Origin: Streptomyces reniochalinae
Lineage (GTDB): Bacteria; Actinomycetota; Actinomycetes; Streptomycetales; Streptomycetaceae
DNA length: 64,000 nt
Assembly: GCF_003323735.1 (NCBI RefSeq)
Contig: NZ_QOIM01000040.1
Span: 62,001-126,000 of the forward strand
Direction of reading: 5' to 3'
Made by a program: the position numbers and the translations under genes. Shown piece by piece: positions 1 to 8,604 of the stretch (the stretch's first letter is position 1; every line of letters starts with the position of its first letter). Under the pieces are notes generated by a model that saw nothing but the letters and a program-made list of their open reading frames with translations, ran no database searches and was not told where the DNA came from.

Positions 1-20
1 GTCTCGGCTGCGTTCGCCAT
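1..20 (-). CDS. Start of an unknown gene running off the left edge (partial)
   Basis: An ATG on the minus strand at 20 opens a frame (M-A-N-A-A-E) that leaves the window after seven codons. GGAGAG lies about ten bases upstream and could be its ribosome site. The fragment is too short to identify. The only support for a real gene is the lack of any other reading of the first 250 bases, plus the minus-strand orientation of the next three genes. Confidence 0.3.
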
Positions 21-257
21 ACGTCTTGGCTCTCCGTGGATCGGGGCACACCTGTGTCCCGGCACGCCGTACGGCGCACTGGGGGTGTGCCTGTGTGGAC
101 AGGACCCGGCGCCCTGACGGGCAGGGCGAGGCACCCTACGGACAGGGCTGAGGGCCCTGGCGGGCAGGGCTGGGTGCCGGTCCGGGCAGCGCCGGACCGG
201 CTGTCCTGAGGACGTCAGAACCCGAGGATCCGAAGTCGGGACCTCACGATCCGAGGG
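21..257. other. Intergenic region, probable promoter of the left-edge gene
   Basis: About 240 bases without a supportable gene. It contains degenerate direct repeats built around GGGCAGGGC and GACGGGCAGG (about 115-185). I see no clear promoter hexamers or a strong terminator for the decarboxylase gene that ends at 258. Confidence 0.4.
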
Positions 258-1667
258 TCAGGAAGCGGATGAGGAGGCGAACCGGTGTGGCTCACCGGCC
301 CGGCCGGCCGGTGCGTCCGCACGGCCGGTCAGTGCCTCGGTCAGCGCGCCGCTCTGCGCGGCACCGCTGTCCGCCAGCACCTCTTCGATCCGCTGCGCAG
401 GACGCACCAGCGAGAAGCTGACGCGTCCGGCGCTGTCCCGCCGGAAACCGTGCACGGCCGGGCGGGGCAGGCTGTTGTACTGGAACGGGGTGGAGAAGTA
501 GTAGGCGCCCGTGTCCCACAGCGCCACCACGTCTCCCGGCTCCAGCTCGGGCAGTGCTGTCTCGCGCGCCACCAGGTCACCCGCGAAGCAGCACGGCCCC
601 GCTACATCCTGCACCATCTCGGACGTGCCCTTGGGCGCGCCCTCGGCGTCGAAGGCGCCCACCCGCAGCGGCCACGCCCCCGGCGCGAACGCCGTGCGGG
701 TCGCCACGTGCGCACCCGCGTGCGTGACGGCGATCCGGCGGCCGCCCGCGGTCTTGGTGTACTCCACCAGCGCGGCGATGAACCCCTGCTTGGCGAGCAG
801 GGACCGACCGAACTCCGTGACGATCGTATAGCGCCCGTCGAACAGCCCCGGCACCGTGTGCCGCAGCAGGTCCGCGTACGCGGCGAACGAGGGCTCCGTC
901 TCGTCGCCCGCGAAGTTCACCGGCAGGCCGCCGCCGATGTCCACGGTGTCGATCTGCTGCCTGCCCGCCTGACGGTTGATCCGTTCGGCCAGCTCGAAGA
1001 CGACCCGTACCGACTCGGCCATCAGCTCCAGCGGCACCCCCTGGGAGCCCGTGTGGGTGTGCAGCCGGGTCAGCCAGGGGCGCGCCAGGTAGCTGTCGAC
1101 GATCCACTGCTCCGCGCCCTCGTCCCGCAGTGCCACCCCGAACTTGGAGGTGGCTGTCGCGGTGCTCATCGCCCCGATGGAACCGGTGCCCACCTGCGGG
1201 TTGATCCGCATGCCCAGCGGTGCGCCGGGGCGCGGGCCCGCCGCCTCGCGCTCGGCGACCAGCGCGTCGAGCCGGGCGAGCTCCTGCGGGTTGTCGGCGT
1301 TGACGGCGACCCCGCTCGCCAGCGCGTCCCGCAGCTCGGGGACGGTCTTGGCGGGGGAGTCGAAGACGGTGCGCCCGGCGGGCACGCCCGCGGCCCGGGC
1401 CAGCTCCAGTTCGCCGGGGCTGGCCACCTCGCAGCCGATGCCCTCCGCGTTCAGCAGCTCCAGCACGGGCACGAGGGAGGCCGCTTTCACGGCGAAGGTG
1501 TGCAGCACGGGGGCAGGCCCGGCGAACGCGGCGTGCAGCTCCCTGGCGGCCTCACGGATGCCCTCGACGTCCAGCAGGGCCACCACCGGTGCGTCGGGGC
1601 CGAGCAGCCGCTCGCGGACCGCTGAGGCGATCGCCTCCTGTCTCCGTGTCACGGCCTCCAGTACCAC
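258..1667 (-). CDS. Type III PLP-dependent decarboxylase, diaminopimelate decarboxylase-like
   Basis: The 469-residue protein has the alanine-racemase-fold barrel and C-terminal beta domain of group IV decarboxylases (diaminopimelate, ornithine and arginine decarboxylases). The PLP lysine is in HTFAVKA near residue 59. HTHTGSQG near 205 and the glycine-rich IGGGLPVNF near 245 bind the cofactor. GPCCFAGD near 355 supplies the interface cysteine and acidic residue of this family. It is cytoplasmic. Substrate cannot be read: the family also includes enzymes of siderophore and polyamine synthesis, and no other lysine-pathway gene is nearby. The gene follows the PucR-type gene (1917-3869) on the same strand after a 249-base gap that carries phased repeats, so control by that regulator is likely. 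The ATG at 1667 is preceded by GGAGAGG-like purines. Confidence 0.75.
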   Translation of the reverse strand: MVLEAVTRRQEAIASAVRERLLGPDAPVVALLDVEGIREAARELHAAFAGPAPVLHTFAVKAASLVPVLELLNAEGIGCEVASPGELELARAAGVPAGRTVFDSPAKTVPELRDALASGVAVNADNPQELARLDALVAEREAAGPRPGAPLGMRINPQVGTGSIGAMSTATATSKFGVALRDEGAEQWIVDSYLARPWLTRLHTHTGSQGVPLELMAESVRVVFELAERINRQAGRQQIDTVDIGGGLPVNFAGDETEPSFAAYADLLRHTVPGLFDGRYTIVTEFGRSLLAKQGFIAALVEYTKTAGGRRIAVTHAGAHVATRTAFAPGAWPLRVGAFDAEGAPKGTSEMVQDVAGPCCFAGDLVARETALPELEPGDVVALWDTGAYYFSTPFQYNSLPRPAVHGFRRDSAGRVSFSLVRPAQRIEEVLADSGAAQSGALTEALTGRADAPAGRAGEPHRFASSSAS

Positions 1668-1778
1668 GCGGGTGCTCCTCTCTTGCGCCGGTTCGGATGC
1701 CGTCCACTCTGCGCGGCGGCGCGGGGCCGTGTCTGCGGCGGATGGGCCGAAGCTGCCGAGAGGACGATGTGCGAGAGC

Positions 1779-1827
1779 ACAACGGGAGCCCGGGAAGCGG
1801 ACAACGGGTTGTCCGGACGCACAACGG
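1779..1827. promoter_or_regulatory. Phased ACAACGG repeats with an 18-bp palindrome upstream of the decarboxylase gene
   Basis: ACAACGG occurs at 1779, 1801 and 1821, spaced 22 and 20 bases (about two helical turns). The middle copy is part of the perfect palindrome CGGACAAC-GG-GTTGTCCG at 1798-1815. An inverted partial copy (TTGTGC) is at 1841. The block lies 110-160 bases upstream of the minus-strand start at 1667 and just downstream of the PucR-family gene, so it is a good candidate activator or repressor site for that protein. The protein-site pairing is inference. Confidence 0.5.
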
Positions 1828-1916
1828 TGAGGGTAATTTCTTGTGCGGGCTGACCGTGCGGCGATGTGGGCGCTCTCACGCGCGCGGACCGCGCACTGTG
1901 CGAGTGGGCGGTCGGT

Positions 1917-3869
1917 TCATGCCTCCGCCTCGGGGCCGTGTCCCGGGCTGCCCGCCGGTGCCGGGTGCCGGCCCGCCGCCCGCAGGCCCAGTTCGGCCAG
2001 CAGGCGCACGTCCGGGTCGTCCAGGTCGAGCGCGAAGCGGGTGCGCAGTCTGCGCAGACGGTAGCGGAGCGTGTTCGGATGGATGCCCAGCTGCCGTGCG
2101 GTACCCGCGACGTCGCCGAACCTGCTCAGGTACGCGGCGAGCGTCGGGGCCAGGTCGGTGCGGTGCTCCGCGTCGTGGGCCAGCAGCTCCCGTACGGGCC
2201 CGTCCACCGCGGGCGTCAGCTCCCCCACGGCCCGTACGACCCGCATGGCGTCCATGGCGGCCCGCACGTCCGACTCGTCGGCGACCTCCAGCTCTCCGGC
2301 GCGGGCCGGCCGCTCCAGCAGCACCCGGAGCACGAGATGCGCTCTTTCGAGGGAACCCGGGGCCTGGTCGAGCCCCGTCGGCGCCGGGCCGATCGCCACG
2401 AGAGGCCGGGCGCCCGCCTCCCGCACGGCGCCCGCCAGCTGGAGCGCCAGCCGCCGTGCCCTTATGTCGCCCTCCCGGGGCTCTTCACCGGCGTGTGCGG
2501 TGTCGGCGCGTGGCGCCCGGCCGCCGGCCGGCTCGGGGCGTTCGCCGGGGAGCGGCAGCAGGACGTCCAGCCGGCCCTGGGAACGCTGCGCGAAGCCGGC
2601 GGGCTGGTGCGCGGTCACCTGGAGCGAGGCCAGCCGCAGGGCCCGCTCATGCACGGCGGCCTCTGTTGTGCCGTCCGCCGTCCTTCCGTCGACTGTCCTG
2701 CTGTCGACGGCGGAACGGTCGGCCTTGCCGTCCGCCGTGGCTCCGCCGGTGGTGACGGACAGCACCGCGCAGGGTGTGTCGAGGTCCAGCCCGAGGGTCG
2801 CCGCTGCCGACCGTGCGTCTCCTGTGCCCTCCAGGAGTGCCCTGAGCGCCTGTCGGCGCCGCGACGAACCGTTCCGGGCGCTCAGTCGGTGGTGCAGCAG
2901 GTGCGGGGCCGCCACCCGGGCCGCCTCCCGCAGTGCCTGCCGTGCGTCGGACGGCAGAGGGCTGCCGTCCGCGGCCGCCCAGATGGAGCCCAGCACCTCC
3001 TCCCCGGCGCGTACGGCGATCGCCAGACGTTCCGAGAAGCGCTCCTCCGCCGGACGGTGCACCACGTCGTCGGTCGACCACAGGGTGCGCAGAAACCCGC
3101 TGGCGGCCAGTTCGTCCAGCCGCCACCGTGGCACCTGCTGGCCGAGAATGGTGAGCCGCCGCAGGGGGTCGGCTCCGTTCTCCGTGGGGGAGAAGGCCAG
3201 CACCCGCGAGTCCGGGTCCTCCAGGGTGACGGCACCGCCCACCAGCTCGGCGAGAGCCCGTGCCAGCGCGGGAAGGTCACCCAGCGGCACGTCGGAGAGG
3301 GACTCGGCGCCCGCGGGCCCGCCCCGGTGCGCGAGCCCGGCCCGCAGCATGCCGATCAGCTCGGTCCACTCGACCCACGGCGCCCTGGTGAGCAGGGCCG
3401 TGGAGGTCTCGTCGGCCACCTCGAGCAGCCGCCGCGTCGGCCCGCTCGCCCCGCGCCGTACGACGACGGCCACCGCACCGGCCCGGGCCGCCGACCGCAG
3501 CGCCAGCGGGGCGACGTCGGACGAATCGTCGACACCGGCCGCGATCAGCACCTGGCCCCGCGCGGCGAGCGTCTCCCCCGAGTCGAACACGCCCACTCCG
3601 TGCACCGGCACGCCGCTTCCGAGGGGCGCCCGTACCAGTTCCAGCGCCTCGCCCGCGCCGGTCGCCAACAGACTCGCGAGGGTGGGGGAGGCCGCGTGGT
3701 GCTCTTCCTCCCCGCCGGACGGCGCCCCGAGGGAGGCTTTGGCGGGCACGGAGGGTGCCCCCAGGGACGCTTCCGCGGGCACGGAGGGTGGCGGGTCGGT
3801 GAGGCCGTACCCGCTGTGCGGAGGGCCGGAGGGGGTGTGCTCGCCGTGCGGAGGGGTGGTGCCGGGCAT
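1917..3869 (-). CDS. PucR-family transcriptional regulator
   Basis: The 650-residue protein has the domain order of PucR/CdaR-type regulators. An N-terminal purine-catabolism-like domain begins at about residue 62 (SPTLASLLATGAG), a GAF-like middle section follows, and a C-terminal PucR helix-turn-helix lies near residues 575-625 (GTARQLGIHPNTLRYRLRRL). The first 60 residues are low complexity and include an 11-residue duplication (SVPAEASLGAP / SVPAKASLGAP) from a 33-bp DNA repeat. The annotated ATG has only a weak ribosome site, so the true start may be further in, near residue 60. It is a cytoplasmic DNA-binding protein. Its likely target is the decarboxylase gene 250 bases downstream on the same strand. 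The effector is unknown. Confidence 0.85.
   Translation of the reverse strand: MPGTTPPHGEHTPSGPPHSGYGLTDPPPSVPAEASLGAPSVPAKASLGAPSGGEEEHHAASPTLASLLATGAGEALELVRAPLGSGVPVHGVGVFDSGETLAARGQVLIAAGVDDSSDVAPLALRSAARAGAVAVVVRRGASGPTRRLLEVADETSTALLTRAPWVEWTELIGMLRAGLAHRGGPAGAESLSDVPLGDLPALARALAELVGGAVTLEDPDSRVLAFSPTENGADPLRRLTILGQQVPRWRLDELAASGFLRTLWSTDDVVHRPAEERFSERLAIAVRAGEEVLGSIWAAADGSPLPSDARQALREAARVAAPHLLHHRLSARNGSSRRRQALRALLEGTGDARSAAATLGLDLDTPCAVLSVTTGGATADGKADRSAVDSRTVDGRTADGTTEAAVHERALRLASLQVTAHQPAGFAQRSQGRLDVLLPLPGERPEPAGGRAPRADTAHAGEEPREGDIRARRLALQLAGAVREAGARPLVAIGPAPTGLDQAPGSLERAHLVLRVLLERPARAGELEVADESDVRAAMDAMRVVRAVGELTPAVDGPVRELLAHDAEHRTDLAPTLAAYLSRFGDVAGTARQLGIHPNTLRYRLRRLRTRFALDLDDPDVRLLAELGLRAAGRHPAPAGSPGHGPEAEA
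3721..3786. repeat. 33-bp tandem repeat inside the PucR-family gene
   Basis: Two degenerate 33-bp units (3721-3753 and 3754-3786) both end in GCGGGCACGGAG. In frame they encode the duplicated PSVPA(E/K)ASLGA segment of the regulator's N-terminal low-complexity tail. Confidence 0.75.
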
Positions 3870-3910
3870 GGCTCAAGTGTCGCGCATCGGCCACCGGCCG
3901 GACGGCGCGC

Positions 3911-6829
3911 TCACAGGGACCCGTCGTCCCACTGGTCGAGGAGGCTCTCCTCGTCCTCCTCGCCGCCCCTCGCCCCGTTGTGCAGACTCTGCTCGGTCCA
4001 CATCACCTTGCCGTGCGGCGTGTACCGGGTGCCCCAGCGCTCGGCGAGCTGGGCGACGAGGAAGAGGCCCCGCCCGCCCTCCTCCGTCGCAGCCGCGCGG
4101 CGCAGGTGCGGCGAGGTGCTGCTGCCGTCGGAGACCTCGCAGGTGAGGGTCCGTCCGTACAGCAGGCGGGCGCGGATGGGTTCGCTGCCGTAGCGGATGG
4201 CGTTGGTGACCAGCTCGCTGAGAATCAGCTCCGTGGTGAACGCGACGTCCTCCAGGCCCCACTCGGCCAGTTTCCGTGTCACCTGGGCGCGCACCGGGGC
4301 GACGGCGCCCGAGTCGGCGGGCACGTCCCACTGGGCGACCCGTTCCGACGGCAGTACCTTGGTGCGCGCCACCAGCAGGGCGACGTCGTCGCTCGGATCG
4401 GGGGGCAGCAGCGCGTCGAGCACCGCCCCGCAGGTCTCCTCCGGGGACCGCTCCGGGTGGCCCGCCAGTGCGTCGTGCAGCTGCGCGAGACCGTCGTCGA
4501 TGTCCCGGTCGCGGTCCTCGACCAGCCCGTCGGTGTAGAGCACCAGCCGGCTGTTCTCCGGTGGGTGCAACTCCGTCGTCTCGAAGGGCGCGCCACCCAG
4601 CCCGAGGGGCAGTCCCACGGGGATCTCGGGAAACTCCACGGTGCCGTCGGGCAGCACCACGGCCGGACCCAGGTGCCCGGCCCGCGCCATGGTGCAGCGG
4701 CCCGTCACGGAGTCGTAGATCGCGTACAGACAGGTGGCGCCGGTGACGGACTCGCCGTTCCCCTCCGCCGTCTGGTCCTGGTCGATCCGGTCGACCAGCT
4801 CGTCCAGATGCGCGAGCAGTTCCTCGGGGGCCAGGTCCAGGGAGGAGAAGTTGAGCACCGCGGTGCGCAGCCGTCCCATGGTCGCGGCGGCGTGCAGACC
4901 GTGCCCCACCACGTCGCCGACCACCAGCGCGACACGGGCGCCGGGCAGCGGGATGACGTCGAACCAGTCCCCGCCCACCCCCGCCCGGGTGGGCCGGTAC
5001 CTGGTGGCGACCTCCAGTGCGTCCTGGTCGGGCAGACCGCGCGGCAGCAGACTGCGCTGCAGGGTGACCGCCATGGCGTTCTCCCTGGTGTAGCGCCGGG
5101 CGTTGTCGATGCTGACGGCGGCCCGTGCCGCCAGTTCCTCCGCGAAGGCCAGGTCCTCCTCGCCGTACGCCTGGCTCCCGCCGGCGCGCCAGAAGTCGAC
5201 CACCCCCAGGAGCACGCCGCGGGCCCGCAGCGGAACGGTGATCAGCGAGTGGATGCCGTCCGCGATGGCGGCACGCGCGCGCTCGGGGTTCTGCTCCTGC
5301 CAGGCGTGCGCCTCCCGCAGGTCGGGCTCCAGCACGGCGCCGACACTGTCCGGCCCCGTCCCGTCCGCCGTCCCATCGCCCGTGCCGGTGACCCCCACCG
5401 TCCTGGTGACCTCGCCCACCGGGTAGAGGGGCGACGGGTCGCGGATGCCGCTGATCGCCACCCGGCGCATGTCGGTGGGGGTTTCTGTCGGTTCCTCACC
5501 GCGCGGCACCGGGTCCAGCAGTTCCACGGTCGCGAAGTCGGCGAACTGGTCCACGACGACCTCGGTCAGCTCCTCCGCGGTACGCACCACGTCCAGGGTC
5601 GTACCAATGCGCACGCCCGCCTCGTACAGCAGGCGCAGCCGCTCCCGCGCCACCTCGACGCGGCCTTCGAGCGCGTGCAGTTCCGTGGTGTCCCGCAGCG
5701 TCGCCACCCTTCCAGGCACGCCCTCTTCGGCACGGGTGGCGCGGATGTTGACGGCCAGCAGCCTCCCCCCGGCCAGGTGCACCTCGTCCGAGGCGGTACG
5801 GCCCGAGGCCAGCAGTCCGGCCATACCCGTGTCGAGGCCGAGCTGGTCGACGCGCCGCCCCTCCGCGTTGCGGGGGAGCTCCAGCAGCCGGCGGGCCTCG
5901 CTGTTGGCCAGCCTCAGCCGGGCCTCCTCGTCGAGAATCAGCACTCCCTCGCGCACCGCGTGCAGTACGGCGTCGTGGTGTTCGTACATGCGGGTCATCT
6001 CGGTCGGCCCCAGCCCGTGGGTCTGGCGGCGCAGCCGCCTGCTGACCAGCGCGGAACTGCCCGAGGCGAGGATGAGCGCACCGACGGCCGACATCAGCAG
6101 CACGGGCAGCTGGTTCTTCACCCCCTGGTTCACCCGGGTGACCTTCACGCCTGCCGACACCAGTCCGGCCAGTGAGCCGTCGGGGCGGGTGATCGGGGCG
6201 GCGGAGTTCACGGTCTCGCCGCCGGTGCCGGCCACCTTGAGGGTCGTGGTGGTGGGCAGGCCCCGGCGCGCCCGCCGCACCATGTTCTTGAACGGCCGCA
6301 CGACTCGCTTGCCGATCAGGTCGGGCTCCGACGAGGTGACCCTGATGCCGTCCGGCCTCCAGACGACGACGTAGTCCACACTGGTGGCCTTGCGGACCGC
6401 CTCGGCGCGCGGTTGCAGCGCCGCGGTCGGGTCCGGGCCGTCCAGCCTTTCCACCACCCCGGGCGAGCTCGCGAAGGTCTTGGCGACGGCGAGGCCCTCC
6501 TGCCGGGCGTGCCGGTTGCTGTCCCACTGGGCGTGCAGCAGGAAGGCCACCACCACCGCGATCATGAGCAGCACGATGACCGTCACCTGGAGGATGAAGA
6601 CCTCTCCTGCGACGCTCCGGGCCCCGAAGGGGAGACGGGACCCCTTCCGGGGCCGGGCGTGCCCTCCGGAGGAACCGGGGTCCGGCGTACCGGAGCCGTG
6701 TGTGCCGGAGCTGCCTGTCCCGGAGCCGCGTGTGCCGGGATCCGGTTCCTGCTCGGAGTGCGCGGAGGCGGGCGACACCCGGCGGGGGCGTTCGCGCCGA
6801 GCCGTTCGGCGCCCGAAGAGTCCGCGCAT
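3911..6829 (-). CDS. Membrane sensor with PAS, GAF, SpoIIE phosphatase and anti-sigma-type ATPase domains
   Basis: This 972-residue protein combines sensing and output for a partner-switching pathway. A low-complexity cytoplasmic tail (1-65) precedes a transmembrane helix near 75-97, an extracellular sensor segment to about 225, a second helix near 230-250, a PAS domain near 275-385, a GAF domain near 400-565, a PP2C/SpoIIE phosphatase near 590-805 (VGGDWFDVI, GDVVGHG, SDDVALLVA) and an RsbW-like HATPase_c domain near 815-940 (ELVTNAIRYG, EEGGRGLFLV). Known family members dephosphorylate anti-sigma-factor antagonists while the kinase domain phosphorylates them, adjusting sigma-factor activity. 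No antagonist or sigma gene adjoins it, so its partner is encoded elsewhere. It is divergent from the yhf-type cluster. The ATG at 6829 follows a short A/G tract. Confidence 0.85.
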   Translation of the reverse strand: MRGLFGRRTARRERPRRVSPASAHSEQEPDPGTRGSGTGSSGTHGSGTPDPGSSGGHARPRKGSRLPFGARSVAGEVFILQVTVIVLLMIAVVVAFLLHAQWDSNRHARQEGLAVAKTFASSPGVVERLDGPDPTAALQPRAEAVRKATSVDYVVVWRPDGIRVTSSEPDLIGKRVVRPFKNMVRRARRGLPTTTTLKVAGTGGETVNSAAPITRPDGSLAGLVSAGVKVTRVNQGVKNQLPVLLMSAVGALILASGSSALVSRRLRRQTHGLGPTEMTRMYEHHDAVLHAVREGVLILDEEARLRLANSEARRLLELPRNAEGRRVDQLGLDTGMAGLLASGRTASDEVHLAGGRLLAVNIRATRAEEGVPGRVATLRDTTELHALEGRVEVARERLRLLYEAGVRIGTTLDVVRTAEELTEVVVDQFADFATVELLDPVPRGEEPTETPTDMRRVAISGIRDPSPLYPVGEVTRTVGVTGTGDGTADGTGPDSVGAVLEPDLREAHAWQEQNPERARAAIADGIHSLITVPLRARGVLLGVVDFWRAGGSQAYGEEDLAFAEELAARAAVSIDNARRYTRENAMAVTLQRSLLPRGLPDQDALEVATRYRPTRAGVGGDWFDVIPLPGARVALVVGDVVGHGLHAAATMGRLRTAVLNFSSLDLAPEELLAHLDELVDRIDQDQTAEGNGESVTGATCLYAIYDSVTGRCTMARAGHLGPAVVLPDGTVEFPEIPVGLPLGLGGAPFETTELHPPENSRLVLYTDGLVEDRDRDIDDGLAQLHDALAGHPERSPEETCGAVLDALLPPDPSDDVALLVARTKVLPSERVAQWDVPADSGAVAPVRAQVTRKLAEWGLEDVAFTTELILSELVTNAIRYGSEPIRARLLYGRTLTCEVSDGSSTSPHLRRAAATEEGGRGLFLVAQLAERWGTRYTPHGKVMWTEQSLHNGARGGEEDEESLLDQWDDGSL

Positions 6830-7046
6830 GACCCTTTTCTAGCAGTTTCCAGCGGTGTCGGCCCTGGTTGATCCGGTGAATGGGGTCGCGACGGCTTCCG
6901 GGCCGGGGATCGTGGCCGACGCGGGGGCCCGGGCAGCCGCGACCGGTGCGGGATCCGGGGCGGCTTCGGGTCAGGAGCGGCGGTTTCGGGCGAAGTCGCG
7001 GGGCGGCTTCACCCGAGGTCGCGGCAGAGGCGGGCGAAGAGGGGTC

Positions 7047-7076
7047 TTGTCAAAAATCCAGGATTCTGTTTACTGT
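7047..7076 (+). promoter_or_regulatory. Leaderless promoter with embedded operator for the yhf-type cluster
   Basis: TTGTCA (7047-7052) and TACTGT (7071-7076) are separated by 18 bases and look like -35 and -10 elements. Transcription would begin about 7 bases later, at the GTG start of the regulator (7083), with no room for a ribosome site. The spacer contains the perfect palindrome AATCC-A-GGATT (7055-7065), placed where a repressor would block polymerase. Confidence 0.65.
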
Positions 7077-7082
7077 TTCCTC

Positions 7083-8027
7083 GTGAACGATTACGACGAG
7101 CGGTTCCTGACCCGCAACGGCCTCGCGGCCCGCCAGCTCGCGCTCCTCCTGCTGGAGTACGAGCCGGAGACGCGCCTGCCCCGCGTGCGGGACTTCGCCG
7201 AGGAGCTGGGGTGCGGCAACGGCACGGTCCAGGCCGCACTGCGGCTGCTGGAGGAAGCCGGTGCCATCGAGACCGCCGCCCGCGGGCACCTGGGCACCTT
7301 CCTCGTCAGATCGGACCGCGCGATCCTGTGGCGGCTGTCGGGGCTCGGCACCCTGCTCGCCGCCATGCCACTGCCCTACTCCCGCCGCTACGAAGGACTG
7401 GCCACGGGCCTGCGCGCGGCGTTCGACGACGCCGGCACCCCGTTCGCCATCACGTTCATGCGAGGCGCGGGCAGCCGTGCCACCGCGCTCATGGAGGGCA
7501 AGGCCGACCTCGTCGTGCTCTCCCGCTTCGCCGCCGACCGGCTCATCGAGGAGTATCCCGAGGATCTGGCCATCGTGGTGGATCTGGGCCCCGCCACCTA
7601 CGTCGGCGCCCACGGCGTGCTGGTACGGGAGGGCGGCTCGCTCGACTCGCCCGGCCTCCGCGTGGCGATCGACCACGCCTCGGAGGACCAGCGCATGCTC
7701 GCCGAGCTGACCTTCGGCGGACGGGTCGACGTCGAATGGGTGGAGTGCTCCTACATGCAGCTCCCCGATCTGCTCGGGCACAACGAGGCGGACGCCACCG
7801 TCTGGAACCTGGACGAGGTGCAGGGCCGGATCGGCGAGGGGGTGGACGTACGCCCGCTCGGTGACGAGGTGACGCGTGACCTGTCGCTGCGCAACTCGAG
7901 CGCGGTCGTCATCGGCAGAGCCGGAAGCGCCGCGGCCCTGCACGCGATACGGCAGGCCATCGACCCCGCCCGGGTCGCCAAGCTCCAGTCCGAGGTCCTG
8001 CGAGGAGTCCGTATGCCCTCGTACTGA
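7083..8027 (+). CDS. yhfZ: YhfZ-family GntR-like transcriptional regulator
   Basis: From the GTG at 7083 the protein is 314 residues, close to the roughly 300 of E. coli YhfZ. A longer frame opens at 6855, but a well-placed promoter (7047-7076) argues for 7083. An N-terminal winged helix (about residues 15-75, LPRVRDFAEELGCGNGTVQAAL) is followed by a periplasmic-binding-protein-like effector domain. Hallmarks shared with YhfZ, from my memory of that protein, are AMPLPYSRRYEGLATGL, FMRGAG, LGPATYVGAH and a terminal PSY. It is likely the local autoregulator of the eight-gene cluster, since the AATCCAG-type operator lies in its own promoter and again before the next gene. The ligand is unknown. 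Confidence 0.85.
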   Translation: MNDYDERFLTRNGLAARQLALLLLEYEPETRLPRVRDFAEELGCGNGTVQAALRLLEEAGAIETAARGHLGTFLVRSDRAILWRLSGLGTLLAAMPLPYSRRYEGLATGLRAAFDDAGTPFAITFMRGAGSRATALMEGKADLVVLSRFAADRLIEEYPEDLAIVVDLGPATYVGAHGVLVREGGSLDSPGLRVAIDHASEDQRMLAELTFGGRVDVEWVECSYMQLPDLLGHNEADATVWNLDEVQGRIGEGVDVRPLGDEVTRDLSLRNSSAVVIGRAGSAAALHAIRQAIDPARVAKLQSEVLRGVRMPSY

Positions 8028-8093
8028 CGGACCCCACCTGCCGCGCCACCGCACCGCACGGCTCAGCCCGTGCGGGCTCGCGCCGGCCGAGAG

Positions 8094-8114
8094 AATCCAG
8101 AATCCCGAGTTCTG
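8094..8114. promoter_or_regulatory. Second copy of the YhfZ-type operator, before the PRD gene
   Basis: AATCCAGAATC at 8094-8104 matches the palindrome in the upstream promoter at 9 of 11 positions. It overlaps the symmetric CAGAA-N7-TTCTG (8098-8114). The site sits 24-44 bases upstream of the GTG at 8138 and before its ribosome site GAGGAGG, suggesting a second regulated promoter for the metabolic genes. Confidence 0.55.
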
Positions 8115-8137
8115 TGGGATGTTGAGGAGGCACCACC

Positions 8138-8512
8138 GTGGACGACCAGCTCGCGCTGCGCATCCAGCTCTTCCGTGACAGCGGCCAAGTCCGCCCCCAG
8201 GTGGCCGATTTCGTGACCGCCGAGCTGACCGCGCTCATCGACGAGGGCGCGCCTGTCACCGAGGAGACGGCCGGAATGCTGACGAGCCATCTGATGATGG
8301 CCCTCACCCGGCTCCTGGACGGGGAGCCCATCGAGGAGTTCTCCACCGACGAGCAGGTGGCCGCCGAACTCGCCGACCACCCGGCAGCCGTCGAGCGGGC
8401 CCGCCGGATAGCCGAACGGGCCGAGAGCGAACTCGGCGCCGCCCTGCCCACCTCCGAGATCAACTTCCTGGCCATGCACCTGGCCGTCCTCGCCCAGCGC
8501 GTCACCGGCTGA
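8138..8512 (+). CDS. yhfY: YhfY-family PRD-domain protein
   Basis: This is a 124-residue protein that resembles a single phosphotransferase-system regulation domain (PRD), the domain that carries regulatory histidines in BglG-type antiterminators. E. coli YhfY is a similar stand-alone PRD of about 120 residues. The C-terminal SEINFLAMHLAVL matches the PRD signature around its conserved histidine. No DNA- or RNA-binding domain is attached, so it probably acts by binding another protein. The GTG start has GAGGAGG seven bases upstream. It is the second gene of the yhf-type cluster, which includes no phosphotransferase-system component. Confidence 0.75.
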   Translation: MDDQLALRIQLFRDSGQVRPQVADFVTAELTALIDEGAPVTEETAGMLTSHLMMALTRLLDGEPIEEFSTDEQVAAELADHPAAVERARRIAERAESELGAALPTSEINFLAMHLAVLAQRVTG

Positions 8513-8604
8513 CAGCCGCCCGCGCCGGGCCCCCGAGAACCACACCCCCTTTCCCCGCACGGTCCACCCCTCGGGCCGCGCAGCACAGACGAGAGGCACC
8601 AGCC

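Noticed and set aside
285..1625. Long plus-strand frame opposite the PLP decarboxylase gene
   Set aside because: Typical high-GC shadow; the minus-strand protein has clear catalytic motifs.
6855..7082. Upstream 76-residue extension of the YhfZ frame
   Set aside because: Glycine/arginine-rich, not family-like, and it would cross the well-formed promoter and operator at 7047-7076.
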